64,000 nucleotides of DNA from Flavobacterium yafengii (GTDB lineage Bacteria; Bacteroidota; Bacteroidia; Flavobacteriales; Flavobacteriaceae), in NCBI RefSeq assembly GCF_030010375.1, contig NZ_JASCRY010000001.1, forward strand, positions 1,612,001 through 1,676,000, given 5' to 3'. Positions 51,199 through 61,054 of this stretch are shown one piece after another. Both the position numbers and the translations under genes were made by a program. Within the stretch, counting starts at the first letter, position 1. The number at the start of each line of letters is the position of its first letter. The notes beneath the pieces are model-generated. The model saw nothing but the letters and a program-made list of their open reading frames with translations, was not told where the DNA came from and did not search any database.

Positions 51199-53004
51199 TT
51201 AAAAACAATATGCATTTTCAGCCACTAATTTAGAAGTGATTATTTCTCTTAATCCTACTATATTTGGCATGTTCGTGTATTTTGTAAAACGACGTAATCC
51301 CATCAACATCATACGTTGTTCATCGCCTTCAGCAAAAGAGATTACACTTTCTTTTCCTTTTTGAGTTACAATATCTACAGCTTTGTATAAGTATAATTTT
51401 GCCATTGCAATTTGCTCTTGCACTTTGGCTTCTCCTTCTTTTTTGGCTAATTTTTCCGTTCTAAGAATAGTACTTTCTGCCATATAGATTTCGATTAAAA
51501 TATCTGAAGCTGCCATCAATAATTGTTGGTGTGAATCTAAATCTGGGCCATATTTTTGAACAGCCCCGCCGGCAACCATTAAGAATGCTTTTTTCAATTT
51601 ACCAATCATTTCTTTTTCTTCTGCAAATAATTCAGAATAATCAGGAGTGTCAAAAGATGGAATTCCCATTAATTCTTCTTGTACTTTTGAGGCAGGTCCT
51701 AGTAAATCAACATGACCTTTCATCGCTTTTTTAATCAACATCCCTACAGAAAGCATTCTGTTGATTTCATTTGTACCTTCGTAAATACGGGCAATTCTGG
51801 CATCTCTCCAAGCACTTTCCATCGGAGTGTCTTCAGAGAATCCCATTCCACCAAAGATTTGTATACCTTCATCAGCACAGTTTTGAATATCTTCAGAAAC
51901 AGCTACTTTTAGTATAGAACATTCAATAGCATATTCTTCAACACCTTTTAGTTCTGCTTCTTGATGTGAAGATCCTTCTGCTTCACGAGCCGTAATTCGA
52001 TCTTCAATATCTTTTGCAGCGCGGTAAGAAGCACTTTCTCCAGCATAACAGCTCGTTGCCATTTCTGCTAATTTTGCACGAATAGCACCAAACTGAGAAA
52101 TTGCAGTGTTAAACTGGATTCTTTCGTTAGCATATTGAACTGAACCTGAAATTACTCTTCTTTGCGCATCTAGACAAGCTGCTGCTAATTTGATACGACC
52201 TACGTTCAAAGCATTCATCGCTATTTTGAAACCGTTTCCTCTTTCAGAAAGCATGTTTTCAACAGGAACTTTCGTTTCACTGAAGAAAACCTGACGCGTA
52301 GAAGAAGCACGAATCCCTAATTTATGCTCTTCTTCACCCATAGAAATTCCGTTATCAGCGGTGTTTTCTAGGATAAAACCAGTGATATTTTTATCATCAC
52401 CAATACGGGCAAAAACGATGAATACAGAGCAAAATCCAGCATTCGAAATCCACATTTTTTGTCCTGTGATTTTGTAATGTGTTCCGTCTTCAGATAAAAC
52501 TGCTTTTGTTTTCCCAGAATTAGCATCAGATCCTGCGCCTGGTTCTGTCAAACAATAGGCTCCAAACCATTCGCCAGAAGCTAATTTAGGAACGTATTTT
52601 TGTTTTTGTTCTTCGGTTCCGTATAATGTAATTGGCATAGTTCCAATTCCGGTGTGTGCTCCAAAAGCTGTAGAAAATGACCCAGTAGCTCCCGAAATAT
52701 AATCACAAACCAACATTGTAGAAACAAATCCCATTCCTAATCCGCCGTAAGCTTCAGGTACAGCAACTCCTAAAAGTCCTAAGTCCCCCGCTTTTTTCAT
52801 GGTTTCTTGTGTATATGCATAATCCTTTTTCTCAAAACGATCTTTATGTGCCCATAATTCTTTGTCCACAAACTCTTTTACAGAGTCACGCATCATTAAT
52901 TGCTCTTCCGAAAAATCTTCTGGAGTGAAGATATCTTCGCACTTTGTTTCTTTAACCAAAAACTGACCGCCACGGGTTACGTTTTTTTCAATTGTATCTG
53001 CCAT
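51199..53004 (-). CDS. Acyl-CoA dehydrogenase
   Basis: The 601-residue flavoenzyme performs the first step of beta-oxidation. It has the TEPGAGSDAN motif, WISNAGFCSVFIVFAR and the catalytic Glu region IYEGTNEINRMLS. A C-terminal extension of about 190 residues, as in VLCAD-like enzymes, is present. It is the last gene of the minus-strand run marR, fadJ, fadA, then this gene. A palindromic repeat separates it from fadA. Chain-length preference unknown, probably long. Confidence 0.93.
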   Translation of the reverse strand: MADTIEKNVTRGGQFLVKETKCEDIFTPEDFSEEQLMMRDSVKEFVDKELWAHKDRFEKKDYAYTQETMKKAGDLGLLGVAVPEAYGGLGMGFVSTMLVCDYISGATGSFSTAFGAHTGIGTMPITLYGTEEQKQKYVPKLASGEWFGAYCLTEPGAGSDANSGKTKAVLSEDGTHYKITGQKMWISNAGFCSVFIVFARIGDDKNITGFILENTADNGISMGEEEHKLGIRASSTRQVFFSETKVPVENMLSERGNGFKIAMNALNVGRIKLAAACLDAQRRVISGSVQYANERIQFNTAISQFGAIRAKLAEMATSCYAGESASYRAAKDIEDRITAREAEGSSHQEAELKGVEEYAIECSILKVAVSEDIQNCADEGIQIFGGMGFSEDTPMESAWRDARIARIYEGTNEINRMLSVGMLIKKAMKGHVDLLGPASKVQEELMGIPSFDTPDYSELFAEEKEMIGKLKKAFLMVAGGAVQKYGPDLDSHQQLLMAASDILIEIYMAESTILRTEKLAKKEGEAKVQEQIAMAKLYLYKAVDIVTQKGKESVISFAEGDEQRMMLMGLRRFTKYTNMPNIVGLREIITSKLVAENAYCF

Positions 53005-53052
53005 TTTTTTTATTTTTTTAATATGTTTTTTTTATAATCTAAATCCTCCATA

Positions 53053-53131
53053 TTGTCATTCCGACGAAGGAGGAATCTCAATAGATAATTCTGCAATACT
53101 GGTGAAGATTCCTCCTTCGTCGGAATGACAA
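53053..53131. repeat. Perfect 26-bp inverted repeat between fadA and the acyl-CoA dehydrogenase gene
   Basis: The arms 53053-53078 and 53106-53131 are exact reverse complements with a 27-base loop, reading ATTCCGACGAAGGAGGAATC in the left arm. It resembles a palindromic repeat dispersed in Bacteroidota genomes. It lacks a T run, so it is more likely a repeat or processing hairpin than a terminator. Confidence 0.9.
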
Positions 53132-53149
53132 ACGGATGGGAATCTATGA

Positions 53150-54331
53150 CTACAAAAGTTCGTAAATCCCTGCTGAACCTTGTCCAGTTCCCACACACAT
53201 ACTCACAATTCCGTATTTGCTTCCTCTGCGTTTCATTTCGTCGAATAATTGAACAGACAATTTTGCTCCGGTACAACCTAGTGGGTGACCTAATGCAATC
53301 GCTCCACCATTGACATTAATGATATCTGGATTTAGGTTTAGTTCTCTCGTTACAGCTAGTGCTTGTGATGCAAAAGCTTCGTTTAACTCAATTAAATCAA
53401 TATCATTCAATGTTAAACCAGCTTGTTTCAAGGCTTTTGGAATTGCTTTTACTGGTCCAATTCCCATGATTCTTGGTTCAACTCCTGCCGAAGCGAAGTT
53501 TACCAAACGGGCGATAGGAGTAAGGTTCAATTCTTTTACCATTTCTTCGCTCATGATTAAAACAAATGCTGCTCCATCACTCATTTGAGAAGAGTTTCCT
53601 GCAGTTACACTTCCGTTCGCTTCAAAAACGGGTCTTAAACCTGCCAAAGCTTCTACTGAAGTTCCTGCTCTAGGACCTTCATCTTTATTGACGATATACG
53701 ATTTAGTTTCTTTTTTACCATTTTCATTGATAAACGTTTGTTCTACAGTAATCGGAACAATTTGTTTGTCAAATTTACCTTCGGCTTGCGCTTTCAGGGC
53801 TTTCATATGGGAGTTATAAGCAAACTCATCTTGGTCGGCACGAGATACATTGAATTGTTGGGCGACTGCTTCCGCAGTTAGTCCCATTCCCCAATAATAA
53901 TCTTCGTTACCCGCTTTTGCAACAGCATAATCCGGAGTTGGTTTGTAACCTCCCATTGGAATAAAACTCATGCTTTCGGCTCCACCTGCAATGATACAAT
54001 CCGCCATTCCAGATTGGATTTTGGCTGTTGCCATACCAATTGTTTCTAATCCTGACGCGCAATAACGGTTTACGGTTACACCCGGAACATCTTCGATTTT
54101 CAATCCCATCAAAGAGATTAATCGTCCCACGTTTAATCCTTGTTCCGCTTCCGGCATGGCATTTCCTACCATCACGTCATCAATGCGTTTTTTGTCGAAA
54201 TCAGGCAACTCATTCATCATAAACTGAATCGTTTCTGCTGCCAATTCATCAGGACGTTTAAATCTAAACACACCTTTTGGGGCTTTACCCACGGCTGTTC
54301 TGTATGCTTTAACTATATAGGCTGTTTTCAT
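53150..54331 (-). CDS. fadA: Acetyl-CoA acyltransferase (3-ketoacyl-CoA thiolase)
   Basis: The 393-residue thiolase carries the nucleophilic Cys in VNRYCASGLETI, the GGAIALGHPLGCTGAK His motif and the second Cys in MCVGTGQGSAG. Thiolases cleave 3-ketoacyl-CoA to acetyl-CoA in beta-oxidation. It follows fadJ by 80 bases in the same direction. NRYCASG rather than NRFCASG is typical of degradative FadA/AtoB-type enzymes, so a biosynthetic role is less likely. Confidence 0.94.
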   Translation of the reverse strand: MKTAYIVKAYRTAVGKAPKGVFRFKRPDELAAETIQFMMNELPDFDKKRIDDVMVGNAMPEAEQGLNVGRLISLMGLKIEDVPGVTVNRYCASGLETIGMATAKIQSGMADCIIAGGAESMSFIPMGGYKPTPDYAVAKAGNEDYYWGMGLTAEAVAQQFNVSRADQDEFAYNSHMKALKAQAEGKFDKQIVPITVEQTFINENGKKETKSYIVNKDEGPRAGTSVEALAGLRPVFEANGSVTAGNSSQMSDGAAFVLIMSEEMVKELNLTPIARLVNFASAGVEPRIMGIGPVKAIPKALKQAGLTLNDIDLIELNEAFASQALAVTRELNLNPDIINVNGGAIALGHPLGCTGAKLSVQLFDEMKRRGSKYGIVSMCVGTGQGSAGIYELL

Positions 54332-54411
54332 GACTATTATTTTGAATTTTGAATTATAAATTTTAAATGAAGCTCATTCATAATTTATAATTCATAATTT
54401 ATAATTAAAAA

Positions 54412-56802
54412 TTAATTTCTTAGCGGTTTTCCTTTGGTCAACATAAACTGAATTCTTTCTAATGTTTTTCTTTCTGTACATAATGACAAGAAAGCTTCAC
54501 GTTCTAAATCCAATAAATATTGTTCGGTTACTAAAGTTGGTTCTGATAAATCACCACCAGCCATAACATAAGCCAGTTTGTTAGCGATTTTCTTGTCGTG
54601 TTCCGAGATGTATTTTCCGGCTTCCATTTGGTCCGTTCCTACTAAGAACATTCCAAGAGCTTGCTTTCCTAATACTTTCACATCGCTTCTGCGAATCGGT
54701 TGTGTGTAACCGGCTTCGGCCATTAGTAAAGCGTGTTTCTTCGCTTCGGCAATCTGACGGTCTTTGTTCACTACAATAATATCTTTTCCGTGTTGTAAAA
54801 GGCCCGTATCAAAAGCTTCGTAACCAGAAGTAGAGACTTTTGCCATAGCGATAGTCAAGAAATATTCTTGTAAAACATTTAGCTCCACATCATTTTTATG
54901 AAATAAATCAGCTGCACGCAAGGCCATTTCTTTCGATCCGCCACCGCCAGGAATTACTCCAACACCAAATTCCACTAATCCCATATACGTTTCCGCTGCA
55001 GCGACTACTTTATCAGCATGCAAACTCATTTCGCACCCCCCGCCAAAAGTCATTCCGTGTGGTGCAACGACCACTGGAATTCCAGAGTAGCGTACGCGCA
55101 TCATCGTATCTTGGAACATTTTGATTGCCATATTCAAGTCATCGTATTCTTGCTCAACTGCCATCATGAATATCATTCCGATATTGGCTCCCACAGAGAA
55201 ATTCGCTGCTTGATTTCCAATAACCAATCCTTGATATTCTTTTTCAGATAAATCAATCGCTTTATTGATGGCTGCCAAAACATCTCCACCAATCGTATTC
55301 ATTTTAGATTGGAATTCTAAATTCAAGATTCCATCTCCTAAATCTTGTATAATCGCACCGCTGTTGCTCCATACTTTTTTGCTTTCGCGAATGTTGTTCA
55401 GGATAATAAAGGCATCCTGCCCTGGAACTTTAGTTTGTGATTTTGTAGGGATATTGTAGAAAAAAGTTGCTCCTTCTTTAATAGAATAAAAACTAGAACT
55501 TCCAGAAGCCAACATATCAGTTACCCAAGCAGCTGGCGCTAAACCTTCCGCTTTCATGATTTCGATTCCTTTTTCGACACCAATGGCATCCCAAATTTCG
55601 AAAGGACCATTTTCCCATCCGAAACCGGCTTTCATGGCATCGTCAATCTTGTATAATTCATCTGTAATTTCAGGAATTCGGTTCGAAACATAAGCAAACA
55701 TTCCTGCAAAACTTTTACGGTAGAATTCTCCTGCTTTGTCTTTTCCTTTTACCAGAACTTTAAAACGGTCAATTGGTTTATCAATCGTTTTTGTCAATTC
55801 CAAAGTGGTAAAAGAAGCTCTTTTAGCCGGACGGTATTCTAATGTGTCTAAGTCCAAAGACAAAATATCTTTGTCTACTTTTTTATAAAAACCTTGACCA
55901 GTTTTGCTTCCCAGCCATTTGTTTTCCATCATTTTATTGACGAATTCTGGAAGTTTAAACAACTCGTGTTGTTCGTCATTCGGGCAGTTTTCATAGATTC
56001 CGTTGGCAACATGTACCAAAGTATCCAATCCAACTACGTCAACAGTTCTGAAAGTAGCCGATTTTGGTCTTCCGATAACCGGACCAGTCAATTTATCCAC
56101 TTCTTCAATCGTCAATCCCATTTCTTTTACCAAATGAAACAAACTCTGAATCCCATAAATCCCGATTCGGTTTCCAATAAATGCCGGAGTATCTTTGGCA
56201 ACGACCGAAGTTTTGCCCAAAAATTTTGAACCATAATCTGTAAGGAAATCCAAAACTTCTGTTGAAGTTTGCGGACCAGGAATGATTTCGAATAATTTCA
56301 AATAACGCGCAGGGTTAAAAAAGTGTGTCCCACAGAAATGCTTTTGAAAATCGTCGCTTCTTCCTTCACTCATAAAATGAATTGGAATACCAGATGTATT
56401 TGAAGTCACCAAGGTTCCCGGTTTTCTGAATTTTTCAATTTGTTCAAAAACCATTTTTTTGATGTCCAAACGTTCCACCACAACTTCAATAATCCAATCA
56501 ACAGTAGCAATTTTAGCCATGTCATCGGTAGTATTTCCAGTAGTGATTCTGCTGGCAAATTTCTGACTGTAAATAGGGGACGGTTTCGATTTCAGGGAAT
56601 TAGCCAAATGCTCGTTCACCAATCGGTTTCTTACGATTTTGCTTTCTAAAGTCAGTCCTTTTTTAGCTTCCGCTTCGGTAAGTTCTCTTGGAACAATGTC
56701 CAACAGTAACACTTCAACTCCAATGTTGGCAAAATGGCAGGCAATTCCTGAACCCATAATTCCGGATCCTATTACTGCAACTTTTTTAATTGTGCGTTTC
56801 AT
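54412..56802 (-). CDS. fadJ: Bifunctional 3-hydroxyacyl-CoA dehydrogenase/enoyl-CoA hydratase (FadJ/FadB-type)
   Basis: The 796-residue protein has the dehydrogenase first (GSGIMGSGIACHF at 12-24, and FFNPARYLKLFEI) and the enoyl-CoA hydratase domain last (NFSVGANIG, then FGGGCEM and EFGVGVIPGGGGSKE). This order (dehydrogenase then hydratase) is the reverse of FadB/FadJ of E. coli but common in Bacteroidota and some others. The two Glu residues of the hydratase are present. It is preceded by a MarR regulator and followed by fadA. Confidence 0.93.
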   Translation of the reverse strand: MKRTIKKVAVIGSGIMGSGIACHFANIGVEVLLLDIVPRELTEAEAKKGLTLESKIVRNRLVNEHLANSLKSKPSPIYSQKFASRITTGNTTDDMAKIATVDWIIEVVVERLDIKKMVFEQIEKFRKPGTLVTSNTSGIPIHFMSEGRSDDFQKHFCGTHFFNPARYLKLFEIIPGPQTSTEVLDFLTDYGSKFLGKTSVVAKDTPAFIGNRIGIYGIQSLFHLVKEMGLTIEEVDKLTGPVIGRPKSATFRTVDVVGLDTLVHVANGIYENCPNDEQHELFKLPEFVNKMMENKWLGSKTGQGFYKKVDKDILSLDLDTLEYRPAKRASFTTLELTKTIDKPIDRFKVLVKGKDKAGEFYRKSFAGMFAYVSNRIPEITDELYKIDDAMKAGFGWENGPFEIWDAIGVEKGIEIMKAEGLAPAAWVTDMLASGSSSFYSIKEGATFFYNIPTKSQTKVPGQDAFIILNNIRESKKVWSNSGAIIQDLGDGILNLEFQSKMNTIGGDVLAAINKAIDLSEKEYQGLVIGNQAANFSVGANIGMIFMMAVEQEYDDLNMAIKMFQDTMMRVRYSGIPVVVAPHGMTFGGGCEMSLHADKVVAAAETYMGLVEFGVGVIPGGGGSKEMALRAADLFHKNDVELNVLQEYFLTIAMAKVSTSGYEAFDTGLLQHGKDIIVVNKDRQIAEAKKHALLMAEAGYTQPIRRSDVKVLGKQALGMFLVGTDQMEAGKYISEHDKKIANKLAYVMAGGDLSEPTLVTEQYLLDLEREAFLSLCTERKTLERIQFMLTKGKPLRN

Positions 56803-56844
56803 ACGTTGTTTATATTTGTTTTTTATTTGAATATGGGAGCGCCA

Positions 56845-57330
56845 TTATTGATTGTTCTTTTGAATCATGGCGATGTCATTTTCTGTTTTTTCGGTTTGAT
56901 TAAATATGTTTTTGTCTAGAATTAATTCGTTGATCGTTTCCGCTACTTCTATAAAGTGTTTCAACTTCTCCTCTGAGATGTGTTGTTTCACCGTTTCATT
57001 GAATTTCAACACTGTATTCTTAGATAATTCTCTTTTTTCTTTACCAAAATCAGTCAGGTAAATCAATACGCCACGGCCATCTTCCGGGTTTTTCTTTCGG
57101 ATGATTAAGCCTTTTTCCTCCATAGATTTTAAGGTTCTGGTCAGGCTGGTGGCTTCCATTCCCATTTTTGGTCCCAAAGAAGTCGATGGTGTCCCACCTT
57201 CTTTATCAATACTCAACAAAGCAAAACCTGTGGCCATGCTCGCATCATATTTAGAAGCTTCTTCGTTATACATTCTGGCTACTGCTTGCCAGGTGGCACG
57301 TAAAATATAATCTATCGTTTTATCTTTCAT
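56845..57330 (-). CDS. MarR family transcriptional regulator of the fad operon
   Basis: The 161-residue winged-helix protein has MGMEATSLTRTLKSMEEKGL as the recognition helix and IRKKNPEDGRGVLIYLT as the wing. MarR proteins respond to small ligands, often acyl-CoA or aromatic compounds. It is 42 bases upstream of fadJ and heads the operon, so it is probably an autoregulated repressor of fatty-acid degradation. Ligand is not known. Confidence 0.9.
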   Translation of the reverse strand: MKDKTIDYILRATWQAVARMYNEEASKYDASMATGFALLSIDKEGGTPSTSLGPKMGMEATSLTRTLKSMEEKGLIIRKKNPEDGRGVLIYLTDFGKEKRELSKNTVLKFNETVKQHISEEKLKHFIEVAETINELILDKNIFNQTEKTENDIAMIQKNNQ

Positions 57331-57348
57331 ATGTAACTATATCGATTT

Positions 57349-57356
57349 CAAATATA
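57349..57356 (-). promoter_or_regulatory. Candidate -7 box for the marR-fad operon
   Basis: CAAATATA reads TATATTTG on the minus strand, 19 bases before the ATG. Confidence 0.45.
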
Positions 57357-57417
57357 ATAAAAAAATACTATGCACGCATAATATATTAAAATATTTTTTT
57401 GTAAATTTTTGTTTAAA

Positions 57418-57447
57418 CTAAAAAACTCCCCATAAAATGAGGAGTTT
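57418..57447 (-). terminator. Terminator after the 128-residue membrane protein gene
   Basis: AAACTCC pairs with GGAGTTT around an imperfect CCAT/ATGA pairing, followed on the minus strand by six T. Confidence 0.8.
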
Positions 57448-57466
57448 ACTGGTGTGTTTTTATATT

Positions 57467-57853
57467 TTATTTTATTTTCCCATTAACAAGAGCAATTACT
57501 GCACCTACTAATGCGGCCATTACAATAGTGATTACAATATCTAACCCCATAGTTTGATAATTGATTTCACTTGTCATAGAATTCATAAAGAAATTACTGT
57601 ACAGGGACATGAATAATCCAATAACCGCACCGGCTTTTAAACCAGTCGCCGCATTGGAAATTCCGGCCCATTTCGTAAAAATGTAAGAGACGAAAAATCC
57701 AAAAGTCATACATCCTAAAAATATGAATAGCATGTTTTCATTTCCATCACTAGGGAATGAGTTTTTAAATAGGATTCCGTAAAACAACCATCCTAAAAGA
57801 AATTGGACGATACCACCTACAATGCCCGAAACTAAAAAAAATTTTACATTCAT
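57467..57853 (-). CDS. Small four-helix membrane protein (DUF1761-like pattern)
   Basis: The 128-residue protein has four hydrophobic helices with Gly-rich packing (about 6-28, 42-60, 68-88, 103-124). FLLGWLFYGILFKNSF and TGLKAGAVIGLFMSLYSNFF are DUF1761-like. No function known. It is followed by its own terminator and is not clearly linked to the fad operon. Confidence 0.7.
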   Translation of the reverse strand: MNVKFFLVSGIVGGIVQFLLGWLFYGILFKNSFPSDGNENMLFIFLGCMTFGFFVSYIFTKWAGISNAATGLKAGAVIGLFMSLYSNFFMNSMTSEINYQTMGLDIVITIVMAALVGAVIALVNGKIK

Positions 57854-57971
57854 AATGTTTGGTTTTATTGGTTAATACAATAAAGGTATTAAAAAATAGC
57901 AAAATAACAGATAAAGTGTTAAAAAACAATTGAATATGAAATGATTGGTTGTGTTTTTGTTTTAGATTTAA

Positions 57972-58000
57972 AAAAAAACTCATCAGCAATTGATGAGTTT
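57972..58000 (-). terminator. Terminator after the hydrolase gene of the fadD unit
   Basis: AAACTCATCA pairs perfectly with TGATGAGTTT around GCAAT, and the minus strand then has about nine T. Confidence 0.9.
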
Positions 58001-58019
58001 GTATTATTTCGAATAAAGT

Positions 58020-59072
58020 CTATCTTTTCTTAAACTCCCCGCTATCCACATCTTTTAAGAACTTGATTACGCCCGGAAAATAGGTTTTTGGGTCATCGTA
58101 TTGCGAAAGGTGGCTTCCGTTAGGGCAAAACAAGAAACGCCCGTTTTGAACTTCATTGGCAATCCATTTCATGTGTTCGGGATCCATCGTGTCGTATTTA
58201 GAACCAATACTCAAGGTAGGAACCGTCAGGGTTTTTAGTCTGGCTTTGACATCCCAATTTTTAAGTGTAGCGTTTCCAGTGATACCAAATTCACTATGGC
58301 CTTGCATATAAACATATACATTAGGGTTAATATGCTTGAAGCATCTGTTGATGGATTCTGGCCATTTCTCCAGTGGCATTCTCAAAATGTGTTCCGTGTA
58401 GTAATGTTTGAACAGTAATTCACTGTATTTTGGATTATCAAAATCATTATTGTTCTCAATATCCTGCAATTGTTTTAGGATTTTAGGATCCATTTGCGGT
58501 GCCAACACGTCTTTTGCGTAAGCGTTATATTCTGCTGCACTCGCCATCATATTGGAGATAATTAAGCCTTTCAGGTTTTTTTGGTATTTCAAAGCGTATT
58601 CCATTGCTAGAATTCCACCCCAAGATTGTCCCATCAAGTAAAAGTTAGAACTGTCCAAGCCTAATGCGATACGTACTTGCTCCACTTCCTCCACAAAACG
58701 TTCATTGGTCCATAAACTATTGTCATTGGGTTGGTCGCTGTAATACGAACCCAACTGGTCGTAATAAATGTATTCAATGCTTTCGTTAGGGAAATAGCCG
58801 TCAAAAGATTCGTATAATTCATGCGTCAATCCCGGTCCGCCGTGAAGTAGCAACACTTTTATTTTCGGATTGTTGCCTACTCGTTTTGTCCAAACGTTAA
58901 AGGTGCCTTTTGGTGTTTTAATCGGAATCATTTTGATACCGCCTGTCAGCTGGTCATCCCGTTTGGAAAAGTCTAAATAATTTGCCTTTATGGAATCTTC
59001 CTTTGGTTTTTCTTGACAATTAGAAAAAAAGAACACACTTATAACGGAGCAAATCAAGACTTTTAGTTTCAT
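58020..59072 (-). CDS. Alpha/beta hydrolase lipoprotein, proline-iminopeptidase type
   Basis: The 350-residue protein has a lipoprotein signal with lipobox FFSNC (Cys19). The HGGPG oxyanion motif, the nucleophile GQSWGG, and an end-region His (GSHLSQYDD) fit the S33 proline-iminopeptidase family. It is 23 bases downstream of fadD, so it is in the same operon. Aminopeptidase or lipase-like activity is possible; the link to fatty acids suggests an esterase, as an inference. Confidence 0.85.
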   Translation of the reverse strand: MKLKVLICSVISVFFFSNCQEKPKEDSIKANYLDFSKRDDQLTGGIKMIPIKTPKGTFNVWTKRVGNNPKIKVLLLHGGPGLTHELYESFDGYFPNESIEYIYYDQLGSYYSDQPNDNSLWTNERFVEEVEQVRIALGLDSSNFYLMGQSWGGILAMEYALKYQKNLKGLIISNMMASAAEYNAYAKDVLAPQMDPKILKQLQDIENNNDFDNPKYSELLFKHYYTEHILRMPLEKWPESINRCFKHINPNVYVYMQGHSEFGITGNATLKNWDVKARLKTLTVPTLSIGSKYDTMDPEHMKWIANEVQNGRFLFCPNGSHLSQYDDPKTYFPGVIKFLKDVDSGEFKKR

Positions 59073-59095
59073 AACGGAACGGTTTTTATCAAAGG

Positions 59096-60871
59096 CTAGT
59101 TGTAGATTTTATGGAACAAATCAATGTATTTCTCCATCACTATTTTTCGTTTTAGTTTTAGAGTAGGAGTAAGCTGTCCGCCTTCAATAGACCAAATATC
59201 CGGTGTCAATTCAAAACGTTTTATTTTCTCCCAATTTCCAAATTTTTCATTTAAGCTGTCAATTTCTTCTTGAATTCGGGCAATAACTTTTTCGTTTGAG
59301 ACGATTTCTTCATTGCTTTTTCCAACATCAATTCCATGGATAACGCCCCATTCTTTAATAAAATCAAAACTTGGTTGAATGAAAGCGGCCGGCATTTTTT
59401 GTCCATCACCAATTACCATTATTTGTTCAATGAAACGGGATTGTTTCATCGTATTCTCAATTAATTGTGGCGCAATGTATTTCCCTCCGGAGGTTTTGAA
59501 CATTTCTTTTTTACGGTCCGTAATTTTCAAGAATCCTTCTTCGTCAAAAATTCCGATATCGCCAGTATGAAAATAACCGTCAGTAATTACTTCATTGGTC
59601 AGTTTTTCATCTTTGTAATAGCCCATCATTACGTTTGGTCCTTTGCAAAGAATTTCACCGTCTTCCGCAATCAGCACTTCTACATTATCAATTACTTTAC
59701 CCACAGTTCCTACTTTGAAACCGTGATTTCTCATGTCATTAACAGAGATTACAGGTGACGTTTCGGTCAAACCATAGCCTTCCATTACCGGAATTTCTGC
59801 TGCAGCAAAAACTCTCGCTAATCTAGGTTGTAAAGCGGCACTTCCGGAAACCATCAAATCAAGGTTTCCTCCCAAACCTTCTTTCCATTTACTGAAAATA
59901 AGTTTGCGGGCAATTTTGAGTTGGAACTCATACCAAAATCCATTTTTGCCATAAGGCTCATAGACTAATCCCAAATCAATCGCCCAAAAGAATAGTTTCT
60001 TTTTGATACCGGTCAATTCCGTTCCTTTGGCATAAATTTTATCATATACTTTTTCCAAAAGTCTTGGAACCGCAGTAATTACTGTTGGTCTAACTTCTTT
60101 TAGATTATCACTGATTTTATCAATTGATTCCCCAAAATATACAGAAACTCCGTAATATTGGTATAAATACAAAATCATTCTTTCGAAAATATGGCAAATA
60201 GGAAGAAAACTCAATGCACGGCTTTTACCTGCTTCAAAAGGAATTCTCGAAGCACTGTCCAACACATTTGAGACAATATTTTTATGGGAAAGCATAACTC
60301 CTTTTGGCTTTCCTGTGGTTCCCGAAGTATAAATTATAGTCGCTAAATCTTCTGTTTTTACGTTGTTTTTACGGTCTTCAACCTCACTTTGATTGCCAGT
60401 GTCTACACCCTGAATCAATAATTCATTCCAGTTTTTACAACCTTCAATTTCGTTGAACGAATAGACTTCTTTAAGCGTAGATACTTTATCTTTGATCAAA
60501 TTTACTTTGCGAAGTACTTCGGCATCCGAAACAAAACAGTACATGGCACCGGAATGATTCAGAATATATTCATAATCATCTTCGGAAATGGTTGGGTAAA
60601 TAGGAACGGTTTGCGCACCAGTTTGCAGCACGCCAATATCCATAATATTCCATTCGGTTCTATTATTAGTAGAAATAATGGCAATTTTATCGTCTTTTTG
60701 AACGTTCATTTTCAAGAGCGCCCTCGAAACAGCATTGGCTTTAGCGATGTATTCTTGAGTAGAGGTTTTTATCCAAACCCCATTCTGCTTCGTTGTTAAA
60801 GCATCTGGAATTGAAGTATATTTATCTTGTTGATAATAAGGAAAATCAAAAAGTCTGGTTATAGAAGTCAT
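59096..60871 (-). CDS. fadD: Long-chain fatty-acid-CoA ligase
   Basis: The 591-residue adenylate-forming enzyme has the P-loop motif IYTSGTTGKPKGVMLSH, the A5 region YGLTETSPVIS and the A8 hinge TGDIGIFDEEGFLKITDRKK. It belongs to the AMP-binding FAA1-like family, rather than the E. coli FadD subfamily. It activates fatty acids with ATP and CoA. It is upstream of the lipoprotein hydrolase in one unit. It supplies substrate for the fad operon at 51-57 kb. Confidence 0.92.
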   Translation of the reverse strand: MTSITRLFDFPYYQQDKYTSIPDALTTKQNGVWIKTSTQEYIAKANAVSRALLKMNVQKDDKIAIISTNNRTEWNIMDIGVLQTGAQTVPIYPTISEDDYEYILNHSGAMYCFVSDAEVLRKVNLIKDKVSTLKEVYSFNEIEGCKNWNELLIQGVDTGNQSEVEDRKNNVKTEDLATIIYTSGTTGKPKGVMLSHKNIVSNVLDSASRIPFEAGKSRALSFLPICHIFERMILYLYQYYGVSVYFGESIDKISDNLKEVRPTVITAVPRLLEKVYDKIYAKGTELTGIKKKLFFWAIDLGLVYEPYGKNGFWYEFQLKIARKLIFSKWKEGLGGNLDLMVSGSAALQPRLARVFAAAEIPVMEGYGLTETSPVISVNDMRNHGFKVGTVGKVIDNVEVLIAEDGEILCKGPNVMMGYYKDEKLTNEVITDGYFHTGDIGIFDEEGFLKITDRKKEMFKTSGGKYIAPQLIENTMKQSRFIEQIMVIGDGQKMPAAFIQPSFDFIKEWGVIHGIDVGKSNEEIVSNEKVIARIQEEIDSLNEKFGNWEKIKRFELTPDIWSIEGGQLTPTLKLKRKIVMEKYIDLFHKIYN

Positions 60872-61054
60872 TATTCGAATGTTGAATTGACTCGCAAATT
60901 AAATAAAAATTAATAATAATTATTAATTTTCAAAAATTAAATAGAAAATTAAACCAGAATTATTCCATTTTACGAAAACGTTTTCTTGAAATGAAGTTTA
61001 AGACACTGATTTTAAGCTGAAATGTTCATTTCATATGAATTTTGGATTAATAGA

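Noticed and set aside
53010..53276. Minus-strand ORF of 88 residues
   Set aside because: Overlaps fadA and the inverted repeat in another frame.
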